A stretch of DNA of 64,000 nt. Source: Anomaloglossus baeobatrachus (Eukaryota; Chordata; Amphibia; Anura; Aromobatidae). The notes below the pieces were generated by a model. That model saw nothing but the letters and a program-made list of their open reading frames with translations. It was not told the DNA's origin and searched no databases. Position 1 is the first letter of the stretch, and each line of letters opens with the position of its first letter. The translations under genes and the position numbers were made by a program. Of this stretch, positions 56,470-64,000 are shown in pieces. The stretch is from positions 422,340,243-422,404,242 of the forward strand of contig NC_134353.1 in assembly GCF_048569485.1 (NCBI RefSeq), in the 5' to 3' direction.

Positions 56470-56645
56470 AGCTGGCCACCTGTATGGAGAGACAGCTAGC
56501 TAGCCAGCCGCCCGCACGGAAAGACAGTCAGCCTGCCGCCCACATGGAGAGACAGCGAGCTGGCGGCCCGCACAGTAAGACAGCCAGCCACACAGAGAGA
56601 CACCCGCAGAGAGAGGCAGCCGCCCATCCGCACAGACAGCCACTT
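56470..56645 (+). repeat. Imperfect tandem repeat (GGAGAGACAGCNAGC type)
   Basis: Repeated GAGAGACAG / CCGCCCGCAC blocks are spaced about 30-40 bp, decaying towards the right. Part of the TA-flanked element; non-coding. Confidence 0.65.
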
Positions 56646-56777
56646 ATAATCTGAAAAATATGGTACGGTACCAATTATACGCCCTATAAGATGATACCTG
56701 GTGTATAAGACGACCCCCGAGTTTTGAGAAGATTTTCAGGGGTTAAGAAGTTGTTTTATACTCCGGAAAATATGGTA

Positions 56778-57074
56778 CTTTAGAATTTTTACTATTAAAT
56801 TGCTATTATTAGTTATTTTGCAAATCATATCAGGGGTGCGAAACCTCCTGCTTTAGGGCCATTTACAGCCTGCAATGTCTTTTCATTTGGCAGTGCACAG
56901 GACTGTGCTTGACAGCGTATTTTGCTAGCCGACGGCCATTTAATTGTTCCCTAATGAACGTTGCGGTGCATGCTATGTAGGTTTGGGCTCTGACGCTGGC
57001 CAGTACCAGCGTTAGCAGAACTATGTGGACGGAGTCAGTGCACTCTGCCCTCCAGTCCATCCGACGACAGCAGA
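56778..57074. other. Spacer, nothing recognised
   Basis: About 300 bp of mixed sequence between the TA-flanked element and the minisatellite. It has no recognisable UNC13 exon on the minus strand and no known repeat end. Confidence 0.4.
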
Positions 57075-57226
57075 GGCATCCCCAGCCTTTCCTGTGATAT
57101 ATATACTGCTGTCTCAGACCCTCCTGTAATGTATATTCTGCTGCCCCAGTCTCTTCTGTGATGTACAGTATATACTGCTGTCCTCGCGTCTCCTGTGATG
57201 TATATGCCCCAGTGTTTTTTGCAATG
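57075..57226 (+). repeat. 26-bp minisatellite, left degenerate part
   Basis: Imperfect units of the TCTCCTGTGATGTATATGCC type (for example at 57188-57213) precede the TA where the large Tc1-like element is inserted. The same repeat resumes beyond 63313. Confidence 0.75.
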
Positions 57227-57665
57227 TACAGTATATTACAAAAGTGACTATTCAAATATTCTGCATGACCAAATTTTGGAAATATTTTATTATATCTTTT
57301 CATAGGACAACACTGAAGATATGACACTTTGATACAATGTAAAGTAGTAAGTGTACAGCTTGTATAACTGTGTAAATTTGTTGTGACTCTAAACACCTCA
57401 ACACATAGCTATTAATGTCTAGACTGCTGGCAACAAAAGTGAGTACACCCCTAAGTGAAAATGGCCAAATTGTGCCCAATTAGCCATTTTCTATCCTAGG
57501 TGTCATGTGACTCCTTAGTGTTACAAAGTCTCAAGTGTGAATGGGAAGCAGGAGCATTAAATTCATGGTTATCGCTCATACACTTTCTCAAAATGGTCAT
57601 TAGAAATTCAGCATGGCACCTTATGGCAATTCTTTGAGGATCTAAAAAATAGAATTGCTGCTTTA

Positions 57666-57850
57666 CAGTGTTTCTCAACTCCAGTCCTCAAGACCCATCA
57701 ACAGATCATGTTTTCAGGCTTTCCTCAATATTAGACAAATAATAATTCCATCACCTGTGCAACATTAATGAAAGCCTGAAAACCTGATTGAGGAAAACCT
57801 GAAAACATGATCTGTTGGTGGGTCTTGAGGACTGGAGTTGAGAAACACTG
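57666..57850. mobile_element. hAT-like palindromic MITE, 185 bp
   Basis: CAGTGTTTCTCAACTCCAGT at the left is the exact inverse of the right end, and the palindrome continues (AGACCCA and ACATGATCTGTTG blocks) to a short AT-rich centre near 57740-57765. Flanks GCTTTACA and GCTCTACA overlap the ends and look like an imperfect 8-bp target repeat. It interrupts the transposase start region of Tc1-like D, whose family order reads GAATTG-TGCTCTACATAAAG without it. Confidence 0.82.
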
Positions 57851-57999
57851 CTCTACATAAAGATGACATTGGCTATGAGAAGATTGCCAACACTAAAACT
57901 GAGCTGCAGCATGATGGCCAAGACTATACAGCAGTTTAACAAGACAGGTTCCACTCAGAACAGTCCTCACCATGGTCGACCTAAGAAGTTGAGTGCATA

Positions 58000-59644
58000 C
58001 AGTCATATGAAAAAGTTTGGGCACCCCTATTAATGTTAACCTTTTTTCTTTATAATAATTTGAGTTTTTGCAACAGCTATTTCGGTTTCATATATCTAAT
58101 AACTGATGGACTGAGTAATATTTCTGGATTGAAATGAGGTTTATTGTACTAACAGAAAAGGTGCAATCCGCCTTTAAACAAAATTTGACCGGTGCAAAAG
58201 TATGGGCACTTCAACCTTAAAGTGACATTAATATTTTGTAGATCATCCTTTTTTGCAAAAATAACAGCCTACTTCCTGTAGCTTTTAATGAGTTCTTGGA
58301 TCCTGGATGAAGGTATATTTGACCATTCCTGTTTACAAAACAATTCCAGTTCAGTTAAGTTTGATGGTCGCCGAGCATGGACAGCACGCTTCAAATCATC
58401 CCACAGATTTTCAATGATATTCAGGTCTGGGGACTGGGATGGCCATTCCAGGACATTGTAAATGTTCCTCTGCGTGAATGCCTGAGTAGATTTGGAGCGG
58501 TGTTTTGGATCATTGTCTTGCTGAAATATCCATCCCCTGCGTAACTTCAACTTCGTCACTGATTCTTGCACATTATTGTCAAGAATCTGCTGATACTGAG
58601 TTGAATCCATGCAACCCTCAACTTTAACAAGATTCCCGGTGCTGGCATTGGCCACACAGCCCCAAAGCATGAGGGAACCTCCACCAAATTTTACTGTGGG
58701 TAGCAAGTGCTTTTCTTGGAATGCCGTGTTTTTTTTGCCTCCATGCATAATGTCTTTTTGTATGACCAAACAACTCAATCTTTGTTTCATCAGTCCACAG
58801 GACCTTCTTCCAAAATGTAACTGGCTTGTCCAAATGTGCTTTTGCATACCTCAGGCGACTCTGTTTGTGGGTGCTTGCAGAAATGGCTTCTTTCGCATCA
58901 CTCTCCCATACAGCTTCTCTTTGTGCAATGTGCACTGTATTGTTGACCGATGCACATTGACACCATCTGCAGCAAGACGATGCTGCAAGTCTTTGGAAGT
59001 GGTCTGTGGATTGTCCTTGACTGTTCTCACCATTCTTCTTCTCTGCATTTCTGATATTTTTCTTGGCCTGCTACCTCTGATCTTAACAAGAACTGTACCT
59101 ATGTTCTTCCATTTCCTTACTATATTCCTCACTGTGGAAACTGACAGTTTAAATCTCTGAGACAACTTTTTGTATCCTTCCCCTGAACAACTATGTTGAA
59201 TAATCTTTGTTTTCAGATCATTTGAGAGTTGTTTTGAGGCGCCCATGATGCCACTCTTCATAGGAGATTCAAATAGGAGAACAACTTGCAAGTGGCCACC
59301 TTAAATACCTTTTCTCATGATTGGATACACCTGCCTATGAAGTTCAAAGCTCAATGAGGTTACAAAACCAATTTAGTGCTTTAGTAACTCAGTAAAAAGT
59401 AGTTAGGAGTGTTCAAATCAAGAAATTGATAAGGGTGCCCATACTTTTGCACCGGTCAAATTTTGTATAAATGCGGATTGCACATTTTCTGTTAGTACAG
59501 TAAACCTCATTTCAATCCAGAAATATTACTCAGTCCATCAGTTATTAGATATATGAAAATGAAATAACTGTTGCAAAAACCCAAATTGGTATAAAGAAAA
59601 AAGGTTAACATTAATAGGGGTGCCCAAAGTTTTTCATATGACTG
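58000..59644 (-). mobile_element. Tc1-like transposon, family B copy 2, full length
   Basis: 1,645 bp with inverted repeats CAGTCATATGAAAAAGTTTGG at both ends, flanked by TA (57998-57999, 59645-59646). It lies within Tc1-like D at GCATATGGTCAGC. Compared with copy 1 (46449-49268) it keeps the middle of the transposase and has an uninterrupted AACAACTATGTTG at about 59187. Confidence 0.95.
58269..59246 (-). pseudogene. Tc1-like transposase (family B copy 2), frame-shifted
   Basis: The start is at 59246: MGASKQLSNDLKTKIIQ, then KKLSQRFKLSVSTVRNIVRK (helix-turn-helix), SRPRKISEMQRRRMVRTV (AT-hook linker), LWTDETKIELFGHT with the first Asp, [30 protein letters not shown] with the second Asp and SPDLNIIENLWDDLK with the Glu. 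The triad is present and the spacing fits DD34E, but the reading frame shifts at least twice (around 58860 and around 58740). The C-terminus departs from copy 1 after ELIKSYRK. It is a recently dead gene. Confidence 0.92.
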
Positions 59645-60599
59645 TATGGTCAGCATAATTTCCAAAGGCTGCCTTTTCAAAATAGACATATGACTGCTGC
59701 CAGGATTGCTACAGAGGTTAAAGGGTTGTGGGGGGGTCAACCTGTCAGTGCTCAGGCCATATGCCACACACTGCATGAAATTGGTCTGCATGGTTTTTCT
59801 CCCAGAAGGAAGCCTCTTCTAAAGATGATACACAAGAAAGCCCGCAAATAGTCATGGGCGAACCCGAAAGTTCAGAGTCTGTACCGGACACCTAAGGTCC
59901 GTGCATGGATCTCAAACACGTACTTCTCACTCAGGGACGTCTGTATTATTGTTCTGGTTCAGCCACCAGGGTAAAAATTTTAGAAAAGGCAAAATGGGGA
60001 TTAAAGCCTCTGCATGGCTGCCACACTGCTTCCGGATCTGCTCATTAAAACTCATGCATTTTCAATGCTTCCCCGCCCATCCTCTGTGTCTGTGATTGGT
60101 TGCAGTCAGACAGCCGGTATTTGTATTTAGTTGCCCTCACAGTAGCTGTCTGGGTCCTGTAAGTGGAGAGTAAAAATAAATAAATAATTGGAAAAAATGG
60201 CATAGGGTCCCCCATATTTTGATACCCAGAGCAGATAAAGCAGACAGCTGGAGACTGCAACCTCCAGTTGAGTTCATTATCTTGGGTGTGTATCAAAATG
60301 TGAACCCCCCCCATTACTAATCGTGTAGGTAAAAAGAAATGAAACATAAAACAGAGAAAATTTTTTCTTTAATTTAATTATAAAAAAAACAAAAACACCC
60401 CCTTTCTCCAATTTATTAACCCCCAAAACACCCCTGCAGGTCCTATGTAATCCACAGGCACAAGTTTCCACGACAATACAGGCTCTGCAACACCTGGGGT
60501 CGCAGTGTGTGGTCACTTTAGAAAACGCAACTGATCACTGAGACACCCGTAGCTGTGTCAGTGGTGATGACAGTGAGATCCCTTGAGGTCCCATGGTAC

Positions 60600-61320
60600 C
60601 TCAGCTGTGACCTCAGGTGAATTGATCTGAGGTGAACTCATTGAACTCGGTGACCTCACTTCAGGTGAGCTCATTGAACTCAATGCCAGATTACCAGATT
60701 AGGCTATGTGCACACATTGAATATTTGGTTGCAGACATTTCTGCACCAAATCTGCATCTCCTAACAGAAGGATGCACCAAAACTGCATCATAAATGCATC
60801 CAGTTTTGGTGCATTTTTTGACAGGAGATGCAGATTTGGTGCAGAAATGTCTGCAACCAAATATTCTACGTGCGCACATAGCCTAATCTGGTAATCCGGC
60901 ATTGAGTTCAATGAGTTCACCTGAGGTGAGATCACGGAGTTCAATGAGTTTACCTGAGGTGAGTTCACCTGAGGTCACAGCTGGGGTACCTTGGGAACAG
61001 TTAGCTGTGACCTCAGGTGAAGTAATTGAACTCAATGCCAGATTACCAGATTAGGCTATGTCTGCTAGTTGAGTATTTGGTTGCAGACATTTCTGCACCA
61101 AATCTGCATCTCCAGGCAAAAAAAATACACAAAAAAAGGTGTGCGGTTTTGGTGCACTTTCCGTGCGTTTTCTGCCAGGAGATGCAGATTTGGTGAAGAA
61201 ATGTCTGCAACCAAATATTCAATGTGCACATATCACCTAATCCAGTAATCCAGCAGTGAGTTTAAAGAGTTCACCTGAGATGAGGTCACTGAGCTCAATG
61301 ATTTCCCCTGAGGTCACAGC
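60600..61320. repeat. Two consecutive palindromic units in the centre of the fold-back element
   Basis: Unit 1 (about 60600-61010) folds about a centre near 60795: AATATTTGGTTGCAGACATT and GGAGATGCAGATTTGGTG have exact inverse partners, as do CAGATTAGGCTATGTG and TCACCTGAGGTGA blocks outside them. Unit 2 (about 61012-61320) repeats the same blocks with a centre near 61140. The two units are tandem, diverged copies. Outer GCTATGTGCACACA-type ends resemble frog MITE termini. Confidence 0.8.
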
Positions 61321-61648
61321 TGGGGGGCCGTGGGAGAAGCCAGCTGTGGCTTCAGGTGAACTAACTGATCATCACTCTCACAGCTGCAGCTCTGTCAGTC
61401 TGTCCCACGGACCCCATTGATTGGTCACGTTTTCTAATGTGACCATGCACTGCGATCTCAGATGTAGCACAGTTGGGATTGTCGTGGGACCTCATGTGGA
61501 TTCCGTTGGTTCTGCAGGGGTGTTTTGGGGGTTAATAAATTGGAAAAAGAGGGTGTTTTTTATTTTTTGTTAAACGATCTTTCTCTGTGTATAGTGTTTA
61601 CTTCTTTTTACTTACACAATTAGTAATCGGGGTCTCATTGGCTCCTAC

Positions 61649-61900
61649 TAGGGATGATCGAATATCACAAATAGTCGTCAATATTCGGCTTCGCGAATAT
61701 CCGACGAATAGGTTGCCGCTATGCGAATATTCGATGCGCAATGTAAGTCTAGGGGAAGCCCGAATAGTTGCTATTCGGCAACTATTCGGGTTTCCCATAG
61801 ACTTACATTGCGCATCGAATATTCGCAAATAGTCGAATAGCGGTGACCTACTCGGCGAATATGGGCGTTGCCGAATATTTGAGGTATTCGATCATCCCTA
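61649..61900. mobile_element. hAT MITE, 252 bp, nearly full palindrome
   Basis: Its ends TAGGGATGATCGAATA form an exact inverted pair, flanked by a perfect 8-bp duplication GCTCCTAC (61641-61648 and 61901-61908). The inside is rich in CGAATATTCG-type palindromes. It is inserted in the right half of the larger fold-back element. Confidence 0.93.
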
Positions 61901-63312
61901 GCTCCTACCCATTACTAACCTCAGCCTGATGACAGCTGTGCTTTTTGGACAAATCACAGCTGTCATTAACACCTTATATTACCTCGATTGCCACTGCTCC
62001 AGGGCAATCGGGAACAGCCAGGTAAGTGCCTGGATTGGTGCATCTAAAGGATGCGCCAATTCTGGTGCAGCTGCAGGCTGCTATTATTAGGCTGGAGAGG
62101 GCCCAATAACCATGAGCTTCCCCACCCTGAAAATACCAGCTCCCAGCTGTCTGCAGTATCTTGGCTTGGTATGAAAATTGGGAGGAAGCCAACATCCTTT
62201 TTTATGATTTATTCAAATAATTTAAAAATGGGGGTCCCTCGTATTTTCACACACAGCCTAGATAGGGCACCAAGCTAAGGGCTGCAGCCTCCAGCTGTCT
62301 GCTTTATCTATGCTGGTTTTCAAAATAAGTAGAACTCTAAAGCTTTTTTTTCCAATTGTTTATTTATTTTTACTCTCCACTCTGGAGACCAAGAGAGCTA
62401 GTGTGAGGGCGACCAATCACAATTGCTGGCACGCTGATAGTCTGACTGCAACCAATACCAGACGCTGCCACAGAGGGTGAGTGGGGAATGAAGTGAACAT
62501 GCATGAGATTTAATGAATGTACCCTGAAGCGGTGTGTCAGCAGCACGGGAGATTCGGTAAGTATAATTGTCCTGCTTTAATCCCAATTTTGCTTTCTTTT
62601 GCAACTCTCTAGCCCTTACTAACACCCTTTTATAACATTTAAGCTCGGATCTCCATTGACTAATATGCGGTTCGACATCTGGGGTCAAGTTCAGGTTCAA
62701 GTTCAGTCCGAATCTTACTTTTTCTTTAAAAAAAATCCAGCTGGACTCGCCAAACTCGAACTTCTGCAGGTTTGCCCATATCTACCCGCAAACAGTTTTT
62801 CTTGAAACAAACAGACTAAGGACATGGTGTACTGGAACTATGTGCTGTGGTCTGATGAGATAAAGATGCTGGACTGGCCAAGCATGTCTCCAGACCTGAA
62901 TCCTATTAAGCATCTGTGGGGCATCCTCAAATGAAAGGTAGGTTATCACAAGATCTCGAACATCCAGCTCAGTGATGTCGTCATGGAGGAATGGAAGGGG
63001 ATTCCAGGGGGCAACCTGTGAAGCTCTAGTGAAGAGAATGAGGGCAGTGGTTACACAAAATATTGACACTTTGGGCACAATTTGGGCACTTAGGCCACTT
63101 ATTGGGTGTACTCAGTTTTGTTGCCAGCAGTTAAGACATTAATGGCTGTGTGTTGAGTTATTTAGAGGGCACACCAAATTTACACTTTTATACAGTGTTA
63201 TACAAGCTGTACACTGACTACTTTACACTGTATCAAAGTGTCATATCTTCAGTGTTGTCACATGGAAAGAATTAATAAAATGTTTACAAAAATTTGAGGT
63301 ATGTACTGCATA

Positions 63313-64000
63313 TGCCGCAACCTCTCCTGTGATATATATTCTCCAGGGTCTCCTATGATGGATATACCATGCATATCCTGTGATTAATACCCTCCAGCGT
63401 CTCCTGTGAAGTCTGTTACCCAGCATCTTTTGTGAAATCTATTACACAGCATCTCTTGTAAAGTCTATTACACAGTATCTCCTGTGATGTATATGACCCA
63501 GCGTATCCTGTGATGTACATGCCCCAGGATCTCCTGTGATGTATATGCCCCAGAGTCTCCTGTGAAGTATATGCCCCAGCGTAGTCTGTGACATATATAT
63601 CCCGAGATAACATCGTTTTCTGTGATGTACATGCCCCAGCATCTCCTGTGATGTACATGCCACAGCAGCTCCTGTGATGTACATGCCCCAGGATCTCCTG
63701 TGATGTATATGCCCCAGAGTCTCCTGTGATGTATATGCCCCAACATCTCCTGTGATGTATATCCCCAGAGTCTCCTGTGAAGTCTATGACCTAGCATCTC
63801 CTGTGATGTATATGCCCCAGAGTCTCCTGTGATGTATACGCCCCAGCACCTCCTGTGATGTATATGCTCCAGCATCTCCTGTGATGTATATGCCCCAGCA
63901 TCTCCTGTGATGTATATGCCCCAGCATCTCCTGTGATGTATATGCCCCAGAGTCTTCTGTGATGTATATGCCCCAGCATCTCCTGTGATGTCTATAACCC
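63313..64000 (+). repeat. 26-bp minisatellite, continuing past the window edge
   Basis: The unit TCTCCTGTGATGTATATGCC plus CCAGCA is 26 bp and becomes more regular towards 64000, with about 25 copies visible. 26 is not a multiple of 3, so all three frames cycle and stay open by chance. It is the same repeat as at 57075-57226, which shows that the large Tc1-like element split one array. Confidence 0.92.

Larger units (their letters stand above)
55724..56775. mobile_element. TA-flanked non-autonomous transposon with CCATATTTTCCGG termini
   Basis: The left end is CCATATTTTCCGGCATATAAG at 55724 and the right end is ATACTCCGGAAAATATGG at 56775, flanked by TA (55722-55723, 56776-56777). Subterminal GTATAAGACGACCCCC occurs near both ends. 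The interior (about 55850-56640) is GC-rich and contains two short-period repeats, 56150-56262 and 56470-56645, with no transposase. It is a recognised kind of vertebrate non-autonomous element; the TA flanks suggest Tc1/mariner-type mobilisation. Long frames over the interior are repeat artefacts. Confidence 0.75.
59849..62784. mobile_element. hAT-like fold-back element, 2.9 kb, non-autonomous
   Basis: The ends are TAGTCATGGGCGAACC and (reverse complement) TAGATATGGGCAAACC. The perfect 8-bp target duplication CCCGCAAA (59841-59848 and 62785-62792) sits within the transposase of Tc1-like D. The two halves are long inverted copies: GTGGAGAGTAAAAATAAATA near 60160 against its reverse near 62365, AAGCAGACAGCTGGAG near 60238 against its reverse near 62292, and TTATTAACCCCCAAAACACC near 60415 against its reverse near 61515. 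No transposase is present. An internal set of palindromes (60600-61320) and a nested hAT MITE (61649-61900) enlarge it. Confidence 0.88.
57229..63308 (+). mobile_element. Tc1-like transposon D, split by three later insertions
   Basis: The left end CAGTATATTACAAAAGTGAC is at 57229, after TA. Pieces then follow the order of a known vertebrate Tc1 family: AACAAAAGTGAGTACACCCC repeats (57436), a transposase start region (57600-57660), DDIGYEKIANT- and GRPKKLSA-like parts (57855-57990), an EGLWGGQPVSAQAICHTL-like part (59680-59780), PRRKPLLKMIHKKAR (59800-59845), then the 62785-63060 C-terminal part and the right repeat ending GTACTG at 63308. The catalytic middle between the first Asp and the SPDLNP box is missing, and the final catalytic Glu codon is AAG (Lys) in PDLNPIKHLWG. 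The copy is dead. Insertions lie at 57666-57850, 58000-59644 and 59849-62784; about 1.3 kb is its own sequence. Confidence 0.9.

Noticed and set aside
56104-56503. Trp/Cys-rich plus-strand frames and His/Gln-rich minus-strand frames
   Set aside because: They are generated by the 27-bp minisatellite within the TA-flanked transposon.
63416-63979. Repeated minus-strand frames reading GIYITGDAGAYTSQE-like units
   Set aside because: A 26-bp minisatellite cycles through all frames and stays open by chance. There is no start context, splice site or known repeat protein.

Overview
The window looks like repeat-dense nuclear DNA of an amphibian, most likely a frog. The case rests on a Neptune-type Penelope-like element, a vertebrate chromodomain-bearing Ty3/Gypsy (Sushi-like) fossil, several Tc1-like families, CR1 and L1/Tx1-type LINE pieces, hAT fold-back elements, and the last two coding exons of a vertebrate synaptic gene (UNC13/Munc13). 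No bacterial or phage gene organisation is present.

Layout. 1-2660: 3' part of a Penelope-like element (RT end plus GIY-YIG endonuclease) and its tail, with a hammerhead-ribozyme-like motif at 2258-2298. 2674-37769: about 223 monomers of a 133-bp satellite with no CpG in the consensus and with higher-order duplication blocks. One Sushi-like LTR retrotransposon fossil (29407-34812) splits it, flanked by a 5-bp target duplication. 37770-44130: a graveyard of nested fragments: a Tc1-like copy split by a solo-LTR-like insert, an L1-like LINE split by a 3.3-kb block holding CR1 pieces and a reverse-strand gag fossil, and an unclassified repeat. 44133-45853 and 49789-50932: an LTR-like family with 4-bp target duplications, one copy inserted inside another. 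46449-49268: a Tc1-like relic carrying inside it a complete Tc1-like transposon (47235-48815) with an uninterrupted 340-codon DD34E transposase.

51129-57226: the host gene, on the minus strand. Exons at 55503-55662 and 52447-52732 encode the C-terminal C2C domain of UNC13 and join in frame. The intron holds an L1-like tail, a 0.6-kb palindrome, another Tc1-like fragment and a TA microsatellite. A TA-flanked repeat (55724-56775) lies upstream of the earlier exon. 57075-64000: a 26-bp minisatellite split by a Tc1-like element, which is itself split by a small hAT MITE, a second copy of the 46449 Tc1 family, and a 2.9-kb hAT-like fold-back element containing yet another hAT MITE.

The only host protein-coding sequence recognised with confidence is the UNC13 end. 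The only intact-looking mobile gene is the Tc1-like transposase at 47588-48610. Everything else is repeat, fossil or unassigned sequence. The main interest lies in the readable insertion order (target duplications and an empty-site paralogue within the same window), the satellite's higher-order structure, and the ribozyme-like motif.
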